Source: Hamiltosporidium tvaerminnensis
Taxonomy: Eukaryota > Microsporidia > Dubosqiidae
Reading direction: 5' to 3'
DNA: 64,000 bases
Assembly: GCA_022605425.2 (NCBI GenBank)
Contig: CM061247.1
Coordinates: forward strand, 731,501-795,500
The stretch's first letter is position 1. Each line of letters begins with the position of its first letter. The translations under genes and the position numbers were made by a program. The notes beneath the pieces are model-generated. The model did no database searches. It was not told where the DNA came from and saw nothing but the letters and a program-made list of their open reading frames with translations. Below, piece after piece: positions 20,691 to 32,020 of the stretch.

Positions 20691-21002
20691 GGACATGAGT
20701 CAGAACCAAATGCTGAAGAAAGCTGAGATAGAGCTTCAATGGGTGTTATTATGAGAGCAGAGATGCATGACGAACCAACACCCCCTTTAAAACAAGCGAG
20801 TAGAGAGGAAGATGGGGCTAAAAATTTTAAAAAACAAAAAATACTACACTCCTTATTTCAGAAGGAGAAACCACGTCAGAGAACCGAAGATAAATATAAA
20901 TGAAGAGTCGGAGTTGGAAGGAGAAACAACAGTGGTAAAAAAGGTAGAAGAAATTGCATAAAAATAGTAGAAACATTTCAACCCATAATTTTATTAAATA
21001 AG
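20691..21002 (+). mobile_element. LINE 3' fragment (RLE family)
   Basis: Matches the last 300 bp of the LINE copy ending at 61196: GAGTCAGAACCAAATGC, GGGTGTTATTATGAGAGCAG and the tail AATTTTATTAAATAA. It is 5'-truncated inside the C-terminal coding part. Confidence 0.85.
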
Positions 21003-21689
21003 ATATTTTTACATTTTCTCAAAATTTTTAAAAAGCTCTTTTCGGCCAAAAAAATACTTAAAAACGATTTCTTCGAATAAGCCTCGTCTACTTAGCGCAT
21101 GCTGATATTTCAGCAGTATACCTTCTTTATACAATAATAAAGCAAAATAAAGGGAGCAGAATGGGTGGAAAGTGTAGTTGTCTACTACATAATAGTGAGT
21201 AATTAGATTTCCTATAAAATATAGTTTTATATTTTATTTAACTCCAATTTTAGAAGAATGAAAATAACAGAAGAACTGAAAAATAATACTACTAATATTA
21301 ATAAACCAATGAATTAAACAAATCTTTATTACAAAGATTTGAAAACATTTTGTTTTAAAATATAGACCCAGTCTCCATGAAAGATATCTTTTATCCGGGG
21401 GCCTGAGAAAATCAAGACAGATTGTCTTTTAAATACGACAATAATTTAATGTTCTATATTACAGTTTCAGCTATTTGAAGCGAAGTTTGTGAAAAAAACA
21501 TATATTGGCAGGATTTTATTACCATGAACCCTTTTTAAAAATAAATAAATCGAGTTTATTCTTAATTTCGCATTGATTTTGTTATAGACTCTTTTGTTTT
21601 TTTCCTCTATTTTGATAAGAATGTTTGAGTAAATAGATTTTAATTCTTATGCCACAGGAATTTATCTTATTATAAAAAGATGATTTAAT
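21003..21689. other. Gene-free stretch
   Basis: No gene, RNA or clear repeat recognised between the LINE fragment and the decayed reverse transcriptase. Confidence 0.4.
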
Positions 21690-22960
21690 ACACTGCCGAG
21701 ATTAATTCATTTCATATACTACGATCGCATTTAACTATCTGAACAAATTATCTAGAAATCTTTACCGATTTCCAGTTTTTTTCCTGGCATTCATACTCTT
21801 TTCAATTTGCGGTACAATTTTCCTTTGTACATAGCAGAACCCTGCTCTTCATTTAGGATTGTATTTTTTATGGCATTTTTATGATTCGCTTAAAACGGCC
21901 CTACAATCACTTGCATATGGTGACTTTTAATATATTATTTCAGTATCTTCTTCATTGGACAAGTCGTAGTGCTTTTTTGAAATTTTTTAATGGTTTCTTT
22001 ATTTTTATCAGATTCCTTACATGTTTTTAGTTTTGTTTCGAAGTAAATATTTTCTTTACGCTTAGAATTGCTGCCGTTTAGTAAAACTTTTGATTTGTGC
22101 ATCAGAAAGCTGGAATTCTGAATGCCATTTCACAATAAAAAAACATAAATAGGTAGCATCCTAATTAACATGGACGAAAAGCATGCTTAATTAGCTCCGA
22201 TGAGTCGTATTATATTATTCATAAACACCAAAACCGTGGATTATTCACATGAAAAAAACAGTTGGTTCAATTTGAAATATCTTGTTGAATTCAATTAGTG
22301 GTATTTCATGCTTTCGTTAGTTGCGGCGAGTGTTTGGTCCAGAAAAAACCCTCAAACCATATATCAAACGAGCAATTTTTGCTAATGTGCCATCTTATAT
22401 TATTTTGGTATGTTTTAACACCCACACTTTAAAATAGCAGCGGTTTTTCTTTCCATGAAGCATCTATTTATTGTTCCTCTTTTTGAACATTATTCTCTTG
22501 TATCTAACTGTTTTTTATGTATTATCATTGCATTCAATATAGTTCTACAAATATAGGAACTAAAAATATAGTAATAAAAGAAATTTCTATCTGTAACGAA
22601 TGTTTTTTCATTCATTGTCACTTGTGGATTTTTGGCTCAAGCAACTATATAAATTATGTAAAATAGGTTAAACTACATCTCCTTCTTGAATTTTCTTCTT
22701 AATTTCCAGCATAGGTGTTTTAGCTATATGAATATGCTATTCTCATAAATTCAGCGTTTAATAACGTTTGTTGTTCAAGTTTTAAGCTTTTTATCAAGTA
22801 TTTTATATTTTAAACATGATTAATCTTATCATAGGTCTTTTTAGCATCACTTACATTCACTCTTGCTTGGTTTATATCGCTTATTTAACATAGAATTCAA
22901 CTGTGTTTTTTATTCTATTATACTTTTCCATCGTTTGTTTCGTTGATTCTAATGTGTAAA
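21690..22960 (-). pseudogene. Decayed non-LTR reverse transcriptase
   Basis: On the minus strand, fragments in scattered frames follow the order of the RLE LINE. At about 22815-22850 DAKKTYDKINH corresponds to the catalytic segment DVKKAYDSIDH. At about 22664-22695 QEGDVV, a stop, then PIL corresponds to LQGDSLSPLL. NEKTFVTDRN follows in the position of NEKYTKVTVQTD. Many stops, frameshifts and deletions. Likely an ancient copy of the same family; limits are approximate. Confidence 0.5.
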
Positions 22961-24952
22961 TCTTGCTCTTCTTCATTCTGTGCGTTTTCATCGGCCACAC
23001 TGACGCAATATAGAGAGGTTTTTGATGCATAAAAAGATGATTTATTCGTAATTCTTGGATTGGTGTTCTTTATTTTGCAGTCAAGTACGAGGGTTGGGAC
23101 TAGACGATTTGAAGAGTTACTTCTAAATATAAAATTTTCACAACCGATGAAAATATTTTGGAAGTCTAATGTGTTTCTTTATAAGTATAATTATCTTGAG
23201 CATTCTTTTGGTTTGAAGCAAAGGAGTAATGTTTATAAATTAATAGATTAAGAAAATAGGATTTTATAATTTTTTCAGCAACAGATAACTTATATTTAAT
23301 CAAATGACTTTTTAATTCTTCTTTTTTCAAAGCGCAAAAAAATCATAGTTGGCTTATGTTCATTTCTTTGTTTGACGTGTTCACTTGTAACCCATATAAA
23401 ATTTCAGCCTTGAAATAGCTCAAATATTCAGTTTTTTTTGGAAATTTTTCTGATTTTCATGTAATCTGAGATTTGACAAAAAGCATTTAAGTATATTTTT
23501 TTCTTGTTAGAATTCGGATTGAATAATTTTGTTGATTTTAGATGAGACTTAAAGTTATAAAAAAATGATGTTTACTATCAGTGTATTTAAGTTTCCTTGT
23601 AGGTTTACTTTTTCGAGGAATATTCAGAAAACAAGCATCCTAAAATTTGCTTTTTTTTTCTGCGAACGAAATTAGATTCTACTATGTTGTCTCGTCATAA
23701 AATACATTTTTCGAGATTTATACTACTATGTTTGCCAATAATATCATTATATTAGAACTACTCATTTTGAAAATATGAAATTTATTAAGTATGAAAACAA
23801 AAAGTAATCAATTCTGCTTAACTACTTTGACTCTGAACTTTTACTTTTTACTTTTTTTCACGCAATTTTTTTTAAGAGTGTACAATAATATAATTTTATA
23901 TTTATTTTTGAATTATAATGATTAAATAGAATGGTGGTAATACGATACATACGGGTCTAATTCATGTGAGGTTTTTACTGCCTACTTCTGTCTGTTTTCT
24001 TGTAAAATAAAATATTTTTAATACATGGATGCCTCTGGCACATCTCTATTTCTTTATTAGGCATCTCAAGAACCTGACTAATCCTTTCCTAGACGTTTTC
24101 CGAAACCTTATAATCACGGCTAAAAACATAAAATAAGGAAAATTTTATTTTATTTAATGGTTCTTTTGGTTCGTAATATATAAGTTTATTTCGAATGCAG
24201 GTTGAATAGAAAAATTTTTTAAGCTATATTCCCGTTTACAACTATGGTTTTGTAAATTTGCATTTTTTATCAGATTAAAAAGCCATTGCATGATCTTATC
24301 TCTAATACTAGTGTATTATTTAATTTTTTACTTTGAAGATGGATTTTTCTTCGTTAAAATTGTGAAAGAAGGCGACGAGTTTGCCAATCCAATCCAAATT
24401 TTAATCTCGACTATTTCACAACTTTGAAATTTTTGTAAGGTTACAAATTTTGTGTCATTTAGCTTTAATGCTTGCATTCTCTGTTATCTATCAGTCCATT
24501 AGATTCTCATATATATTAGAAAAAGCTATTTGAAATCTGTGAACTGTCGATATAAATTTGAGATAAATCTATCAATGGCAAAAACAACCTTCGGATTTTA
24601 ATATAATATGAAATCAGTATTCTAGTACATTTTTAATTAGAATCAGGGAATTCGACTCATACATATAAATTTCATTTTTCCTTAAAGAACTCAAAGAAAC
24701 TTGATGAAAAACAAATTATATTTATGATTTCCTCTATATTTTTTTCGATTTATCAATCTTAGAAAATCTTAACAAAATTTAATTGAATTTTCAATATAAA
24801 TATAATGAAATAAGTCTATTATGTGAGATTTTATTCTAATAATTATTGTATATTAGAGATTAAATGAAATTCCTCCGTTTAAAAATAAAAATTTTCAATA
24901 TATACTTACTTGGTTAATTATGAAACTATTATATGTATAAATTTCAATGGAT
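22961..24952. other. Gene-free AT-rich stretch
   Basis: No supported gene over 2 kb. A 63-codon frame at 23060-23251 has no recognisable feature and is probably chance. Confidence 0.4.
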
Positions 24953-26403
24953 ATGCAAAATAAAAAAATGAACCAGGTTTCTATATGTATTGGATTATTG
25001 AGTGCTTCTTTTTGTGTATTGTTGATATTTGTATCGGTTTATATTGGTAAAAAAAATGAAAAACCAACTTTTGGAAGAATTTAAAATCTTTGGAAAATCA
25101 CAGTTTGCAACTCTTTTAAAAGAACAATTTAAGGATAATAATAATTTTGGATTTACAAATTTTAAAATGAAGGATTCTAATGTATTGGGATTTTGTTATT
25201 CTTGCAGCCAAATCGAGAAAATGATTGCAGTTATAATTTTTTTTGATAAAATAAGTCAAAAAAATAATGCAAAAGAAGACAAATTACAGTTTTATGTAAT
25301 CAAGAAACACGCTGATAACATCAAGGATACTAATTTGGTCATACCTCCGTATATTTTCTCATTGAAGAAATTAAAAGAATTTAAAGATAAATATAACACC
25401 GGTGTTTTGACTCGTTTTGGATTACATTTGACACTAAATACATCTGAAATAAATGTTATTAATAAACTTGTAACATTATCTGAAGAATTAGCAAGTGAAA
25501 TAGAAGTATTTAGTTTTTTGAATGCGAATTTACAAGATAAATCGATTCAAATTTCGATAGCGGGTGATAAATTAAAGAACGGAACTAAGAATGATTTGAA
25601 TTTGTTTCAAAGTTCGACAAATATTTCACTGAAACGAAAGTTCCGAGCGCTTTTTTAGTCTTTATTTTACATAAAGCCAACGTTTTTGATAAAAATAATT
25701 TATATGACTCTTTTCTTAAAAGTATAATCGCAGATGATTCTTTAAGAGAGATTTTATTAGCCTTCATAAGTGATATTTACATGTACTTTGTCAAATTCGA
25801 AAAATATTCATTTTATTATAATTACAAAATTGAAGTGTTTTTAAGAAAGTTAAAGCATATTTAAAACTACTTAAAATCTAAAGAAGGTCTAGAATGGATT
25901 CAATACGAGGTTATAGAGTTTATAGTTTTGGGGCTCGAAACACTTATTTCTATATTTATTGAACAAAAAAATGATATAATGAAAAGCTTTGATGATATAG
26001 AAACTTTTCTGGGTAATTTTAAAAGTTTTATTTCAATTCAAGATAAAGATTCACTGGTTTTAAAAATTTACGAGAACATTGAAGGTAAATATAATTTAAT
26101 TTAAGCGAGATTATCGGGTCCACAAAAGAATTTCTAACAAAATTCTCTCAAAATTATTCAAATAACAAATTTGGAACGGCTACTAAATCTATTTTGCAAG
26201 GAAGTATAAAATTTCTAGCAAAGACAATTTTAACAGAATTACCGAAGAACGAATGCATGTCAATCATAATAATGAATCTGATTCGGTTTTATAGGGGTGG
26301 TTTTTAAGATCCTGATTGTTGTGACGAAATAACGATGGTAAAACTCATAAAAGAAGGATCATTATGTATCTCTAGGTTTAATTCGGCTATTTATATTGAT
26401 TAA
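24953..26403 (+). pseudogene. Decayed gene for a membrane-anchored or secreted protein
   Basis: An ATG at 24953 opens MQNKKMNQVSICIGLLSASF and a hydrophobic run to about residue 32, like a signal anchor. An A8 run near 25051-25058 shifts the frame into an open stretch ending at 25658 (LLEEFKIFGKSQFATLLKEQ and onward). A T6 run near 25651-25657 shifts it again into a frame (HKANVFDKNNLYDSFLKSII) that goes on with an in-frame TAA at about 25860. Later frames end with ELPKNECMSIIIMNLIRFY and LIKEGSLCISRFNSAIYID at about 26403. At least three shifts and two stops over some 480 codons indicate decay. The longest intact piece is 25029-25658. The family is not recognised; it does not visibly match the secreted pair at 48651 and 56631. 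Confidence 0.6.
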
Positions 26404-28306
26404 AAACCTATATTTATAATTGAAATATCTCTTAATATTTCTTAATATTTCTAAACATGATAGTTTTGATAGCTTTCAAATTTTTTTAAAATAATTTGCA
26501 ACAAAAATTAATAAGTAAATATCGATTAGGTTCCGACCATGTATAATATACTTTTGATCAGATTGAGCTTAGAATCTAAAATAAAACCTTTTTGATTCGA
26601 TAGTTGTCATTTTATACAGAAATCGGTAAAAACGTTTCTGGGGTTAAAATTTTTAACCTAACATGTTAATTTTTTTACATTGCTCTAGGTTTCGAGAATG
26701 CGAAAAAATTTGTAAAAATTTTTATTTAATCCAAACTCGGGCCTGTTTTGTTATATTGTGTCAAAATATAGAGCAAACACAATAATTTGCAGCTTTCAGA
26801 TTTTCCTAAAATATGTAGGAATATTTTAATCAAAAGCAATGATTTTCAAGTTGAAAATGATCAAAATCGACCTTTCCCTATAAAAGGATTTTTGTGTTTA
26901 ATATAGACTTTAAATTTTTATAACGGATAGAATTATTTTTAGATGAACTAAAAATCAATTTACTACAAAATTATAAGAAAAGGCATATTTATGAGGTCTA
27001 AACCAAAAAATTGGATTTTTATGGTCTGCGAATTCTTCAGCCTGCTTTGGGCTATGAAATCAAACAATCTGATAGATTTTGGTTCTAATATACAATATGA
27101 AATGTATTTTTATATAAAGAAAAAAAGTTAAAAACGCAGGATCTTTCTTGAAGCTTCAAATGATGGGATTACTAGCTCTAAAATAAGAGCTTGAAAACTA
27201 ATCTGGTTGGCGCACAAGAGAAATATTTATAATCTGCACTTAAATATTCAGAAAATAATAAATTATACAGACTAACGAATTAATTATAACGTTGTTTAAA
27301 AAACTTTGAAAATGTTTATAAAGTCTAATAATGAATTAAACCTAATGAATTATTTCCAAAATTTACGAAACGAAAAAGCTCGATATTTGTTTTGGATATA
27401 AAAAACTATAATAAATCCACAAGTGTTGGCATTTTCATAAGAATTTTTTAAACTTTGAAGAAAAATCAAAAAAAAATATTTTTTTTTGTTGATAGACCAG
27501 TCTTTTTATTTGTGCACTCTTGAATGATATTTATAACTTTGTAACTTTCTGAGAAAAATTATTCAAGATTTCTTAAAAGCATCGGAATCGTGTAAAAATC
27601 TGTTCTGAATTTAGCAGGTGGTATACAAAGAAATAATTTAACTAAAGTGGACTTTGTGCAAAATATTAGAGTGTTATTAAATGTTGATGAGGTATACAAA
27701 AGGAGGTAAATATATTCCACATACGTGCAAATATCTTTAAAAAGGTCCGAGATCTCCAAGGGCTGTAGCGCTGCGGAGTTAGTTAGTTAGTGCAAATACC
27801 TATAAAAACTAATAACCATTGTAGGTAATAATCCAATGAACATACAATACGGAATAATTACACATACTTTGTGAACGAAAGCTAGAAAATCATCTTAAAA
27901 CTCAAAATTAATTTACATCGAAATTTAATTAAGAATAGATTAAGCTATAAAAAGCAATTCTGAACAAAAAAGCAAATAAACCAATTTATGATGAATTTGT
28001 AATGAGTTATAATTTTTAGTTAAGTAAAAAATAATTGTTATACATGGTAACGATCCAAAATATTATCGTGTATAATAAACCTATTCCATTATTTCCAAAC
28101 AATATCTTTTATTTATAGCCGTATTTTATAATGACACCCTCCTCATTATGTTTCCCTGCTGAATTGTACACTTGCCAAAAATAAAATTCAGCAGATCATT
28201 CCAGCTGTTATATCGCATGAGATCTGAAAAACATCATATTTATGCCCTTTTCGGTATACAAAAAAACATCTTTTTTCGCGGAAAAATAATTATTTTGTGA
28301 GGAAAC
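26404..28306. other. Gene-free AT-rich stretch
   Basis: Nothing recognised over 1.9 kb apart from a TTAG microsatellite at about 27778-27792. The 66-codon minus-strand frame at 27559-27759 lacks support. Confidence 0.4.
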
Positions 28307-28318
28307 AAGGGAATTAAA
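28307..28318. repeat. Target-site duplication, 3' side of LINE copy B
   Basis: AAGGGAATTAAA here is repeated exactly at 32009-32020 on the other side of the LINE. A 12-bp direct repeat bracketing a full-length copy fits target-primed reverse transcription. Confidence 0.75.
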
Positions 28319-28359
28319 ACATTTATTTAATAAAATTCTGGGTTAACAAATTTTTCTTT

Positions 28360-29682
28360 TTAAATAATTCTTTCCACCATTTCAACCACTTCTATCTTTT
28401 CCTCCAACTCCAACTCTTCATTTGTATTAGTTGTTGGTTCCTTTGCTGTGGTTATGCCATCCAAAATAAGGGGTAAAATATTTTTTGTATTTTCCGTTTT
28501 AACATCATCTTCCTCGTTGTCTACTTGCTTTAAAAGGGGTATTGGTTGTTTATGCATCTCGGCTCCTAAGATAACACTTAATGATGCTCTCTCCCAGCTC
28601 TCCTCGGCATTTGGACCAGACTCAAGTCCTCTTCGTCGATCAAAAGAAATTGTTTCGACTGTCTTCTTGAGTACTATGGATTGTATATATGCCTCTACAT
28701 TCATGGGTATTTGCAGTCTCTTAACATACGTCTTATGGTATTTTGTCACAATACCGTCCCAGGTCATCACATAAGGAATTATCTCGACATTGCATTTATA
28801 AATAAGACCTACCTCATTTGCTAATAGGTCATACTTCCTAAGCTTCTCTGTTTCAACTATTTGAAGGGAGTCTTGGGATGTTATTCCTACTTCAATGAGG
28901 GTTATCCTATTCTGTCTCTTGTCTAAAATAAATATATCTGGTCTGTTACACCGGATTTTGACATCAGTTTTTATTCTGGTGTCCACTCTTATCTCTGCAT
29001 ATTCGTTATCAAGAATTTCTTGAACTGAGTGGCTTCTAATTCGTTTCGAAGACTTAAACTTATATTTATTCAGCAAGAGTAAATGTATACATCGTACCAC
29101 TTCATTATGTCGTCTAGTATAGTCATGACCAAGCATTTTTTCACATCTCGTTGCTAAGTGATCAACAGTTTTCCTAGACTGGTTGCAGTGTTGACACATA
29201 CCTTCTGCACCCCAGAAAACATTTCTATCCTGGATATAACAGAACACTGCTTCATCACGTGGTCTTACACTTCCTTTCTTTAACCATCTTGAGGAGTCAT
29301 TTACACTTACCAGCTCGTTATTTCTAGCGCTATATAACTTTGAATGTAGTTTTCGGTTTTTGATTTCGTTATATAGGTTAGCTAGTTGAGCTTCTTCCAA
29401 TTTCTTTTTTGTGACTTCCTCTTCCAACCCGTATTTTATTTTTAAAAAGTTTTTAATCAGTGAAAGGTGGGTTTTATTATTATTCTCAACCTTTAGGATT
29501 GCTGCTCTTCTGGTCGATGTATCTTTATGTTTTTCCAGACAATCCAAGAGTTGCAAAAGCATATGTTCGCTTTTGAACTCGACACTATGTAAACCTCTTC
29601 CAAGTTCTTTACGTGGAAGGTATAGACGTTCTTTGCATCCTGGGCGTAGATGTATTTTGTTCTTTACTAACACTGCACGCAC
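28360..29682 (-). CDS. LINE C-terminal frame: zinc knuckle and restriction-like endonuclease
   Basis: 440 codons open inside LINE copy B. The start (a non-ATG in the track, reading RAVLVKNKIHLRPG) is simply where an upstream frameshift leaves the frame; the native protein begins with the reverse transcriptase. At about residues 163-190, CQHCNQSRKTVDHLATRCEK followed by YTRRHNEVVRCIH forms the CCHC-type knuckle found before the endonuclease of R2/R4-type elements. At about 240-275, NRPDIFILDK and ITLIEVGITSQDSL give the PD-(D/E)xK pair of catalytic acids. The C-terminal tail is Glu-rich. This class of element usually inserts at preferred targets. It is a fragment of a dead element, though this domain itself is intact. 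Confidence 0.8.
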   Translation of the reverse strand: MRAVLVKNKIHLRPGCKERLYLPRKELGRGLHSVEFKSEHMLLQLLDCLEKHKDTSTRRAAILKVENNNKTHLSLIKNFLKIKYGLEEEVTKKKLEEAQLANLYNEIKNRKLHSKLYSARNNELVSVNDSSRWLKKGSVRPRDEAVFCYIQDRNVFWGAEGMCQHCNQSRKTVDHLATRCEKMLGHDYTRRHNEVVRCIHLLLLNKYKFKSSKRIRSHSVQEILDNEYAEIRVDTRIKTDVKIRCNRPDIFILDKRQNRITLIEVGITSQDSLQIVETEKLRKYDLLANEVGLIYKCNVEIIPYVMTWDGIVTKYHKTYVKRLQIPMNVEAYIQSIVLKKTVETISFDRRRGLESGPNAEESWERASLSVILGAEMHKQPIPLLKQVDNEEDDVKTENTKNILPLILDGITTAKEPTTNTNEELELEEKIEVVEMVERII

Positions 29683-31050
29683 CGCATCATCTAACTTAGA
29701 GAAGTCAGCCGGTTCAGTCGGAGTACACCTATATGATAGTTTAGTAAAGAAATTGCATGTTGATTAATGGCTTGAAATAAATTTCTTGCATTTAATCTCG
29801 TGCGACAAAGTCTTTCTACTCGTGCTATAAGTTTGGTCTGTACTTCCTCAAACGACTTACTTGTTGGAATTCCTCTGCTATCTTCTATAATTCAGGTATT
29901 TATAAACACCTATTCCTTCGAAGAGTAGCAGTATCTTCACAACATGGATCATTAGTGGCTGACTTCTCTTTGTTAATTTCCAATCCTATATTATTCATAA
30001 ACTTTTTAACCTCCTCCGTCATTTCTTCCAATGTTTGTCCATCTTCGGCAGGAGCTTAAGATCATCAATAAACAAGGATGATTAGTCGCGTGGGATTCTG
30101 CATCTGTCTTTATTCTCACTTTTGTGTATTTCTCATTAGCTTTCGGCTCAATGGATCCATACACAACACAAACAATAATGGTGACAAACTATCTCCTTGC
30201 AGAATCCCTCTATCAATCTTCTTACTCATGATTTTTCAGGCCCTACTGATATATCAATTTTCCATTTTGATATAATTACCTTAATAAATTTCAGGATCCA
30301 ATCGGTAAATTAGGTTTTCAATACATTGAGTTAAATAAGCATGATCTATTGAATCATAGCTTTTTTGACATCAATCCATGTTGCCTTAGATTGTTTCCGT
30401 ACTCTTTATTAATGGCAATATTCAATAGGGCTTGTTCTTTCGCTCCTTGCACTCCTCTAACCGCTCCCAACTGATTATCTGAAAGTAATCCTCGTCTTTC
30501 CACCTCAACCTGAACCACTTTAGTGACACATTTTGTAGTCAGTTTATACAGGTTTGACATACAAGTTATTGGTCTGTAATCGAGCCAGTCTTTGGTGTAC
30601 CTTTAGGTATCGATAAGTAAGTCCACAATAATACCAATCGGCTTGAGGCGTTCCTTCTAAACATATGGCTTTCACAATATTGTAAAGATATTTATGAAGG
30701 CTCGTAAGTTTCTTGATGTAAGTTATAAATACCATCAATTCCAGCGGCTTTCCAGTTAGGCAGCCAATTGATGATATCTATAAACTCTTCAAGTAAAGGA
30801 AACGTGGTCTGGTGCGTATCTGACACGAAGGTATCAATACTCATCATATGTAACTACTTTATCATTTTTATTCCACATTGTAGACCAAAATTCTGAAATT
30901 TCGTCACGATAAACCACATGCTCGGATTCAACGCGCTCAGATAACCCTCGATAGAATCGACCTCGGAATAACTCAAACATACGATTCTCTTTTCGAAATT
31001 TTCTCCTTCTTTCTATATCGTAATTTTTTCTCGTACACATTCAAGCCTCA
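29683..31050 (-). pseudogene. LINE copy B reverse transcriptase region, frameshifted
   Basis: Pieces in different frames correspond to the RT of copies A and C: RRKFRKENRMFELFRGRFYR (30834-31040), KAICLEGTPQADWYY (30544-30738) and RRGLLSDNQLGAVRGVQGAK (30354-30560). Toward 29700-30300 the minus strand carries GILQGDSL and IDDLK-type motifs in broken frames. Several one- or few-base deletions relative to copy C account for the breaks. Confidence 0.8.
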
Positions 31051-32008
31051 TTCTTCTTAACCAAGCCACAGAGATCATTTACTTTGCTTAAGTCTAAATT
31101 AAACTCTCGCATATTTTTCTGAGACTTTTCGTTTCCAGTAGGCTTTTCCTGCTTGCGAGCCTTCTCGGAGATCTTTGGAAAGTACTAACTTAGAATTTTA
31201 ATTCTATGTTTTCCTTCCGCGGATCTAGGTTTCTCCTTACGTGTTTCCTCGTCATAACATACCTGGGCCGCCTGGATGATTCGAGCTGCATCACTAACAT
31301 TCTTAGGCACATGATTCAGCATATTCACCTGTGATCCGATTTATGAGTTCCAAAACTTTACTATCAACCATTCACTTGGAGTTTTCTGGTTCGGACCACT
31401 AAATCTCGATTTCTCCGGAGTTCCTTGATTTTGAACAAGAACTTTTCTCTCGGGTTCTATGAGTGTAGTGTCGGTTAAAGAACGGGCTCGGCGAGACAGT
31501 GGCGATTCTACGTCGTTCTCCATTCTCTTCTTGCCTTATTTCTCTTCTGCCTCATTATGTATTAATTTTTTTAACACATCGATATCAACAGTTCGACCAA
31601 ATTTCCCATTATAGTACCTAGAATTGCAGACCAGCCATTTCTAGGCATTCTCTCAAACCTTTTTGCACCGCTGACATAGCAGATCTAGGCCATTCCTGCT
31701 CTACGGCTGTGACAGAGTCAGTATTGAATGCAATACCATCAGTCGATTTTTCTGGAATGGCGTGCATTGAGGTTTTCCATTGTGTTGGCTGGTCCACACG
31801 CCGAAGAATCGACAGAGGGTGGAATCGCAGGCTGATTGGTAGCCTGCGTATTGCTCTGGGGTGGTGTTATTATAGATGGTCGTTGTGGTGGAGCGTCTCT
31901 ATAGTTACTACATCTCTATCACACTTTTATCCTTTAAAACTATTCCGTTGTTTACGCTTTATTTCATCATTTTTATATTTTCGGTCACTTTTTCTTCTAC
32001 CCTGAAAA

Positions 32009-32020
32009 AAGGGAATTAAA
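32009..32020. repeat. Target-site duplication, 5' side of LINE copy B
   Basis: Exact partner of 28307-28318. Six bases (32003-32008) lie between it and the 5' end shared with copy C; they may be untemplated additions or part of a longer imperfect duplication. Confidence 0.7.

Larger units (their letters stand above)
28319..32002 (-). mobile_element. Full-length RLE-class LINE (R4/Dong-like), copy B, inactivated
   Basis: About 3.7 kb on the minus strand. It contains an N-terminal region (31000-32000), a reverse transcriptase (about 29700-31040) and a C-terminal zinc knuckle plus restriction-like endonuclease (28360-29682). The 5' end GGGTAGAAG at 32002 coincides with that of copy C at 61205; the 3' end is TTTTATTAAATAAAT. 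Multiple frameshifts and small deletions split the N-terminal and RT frames, so it cannot move by itself. Its C-terminal protein is nearly identical to copy C over the region both share, so the subfamily was active recently. Confidence 0.88.

Noticed and set aside
22172-22213. Hammerhead-ribozyme-like pieces (GACGAAAA and CCGATGAGTC)
   Set aside because: The core reads CCGATGA, not CTGATGA, and stems I and III cannot be formed convincingly.
31709-32005. 98-codon plus-strand frame
   Set aside because: Antisense to the N-terminal region of LINE copy B; the same shadow appears at 61153-61530 opposite copy C.
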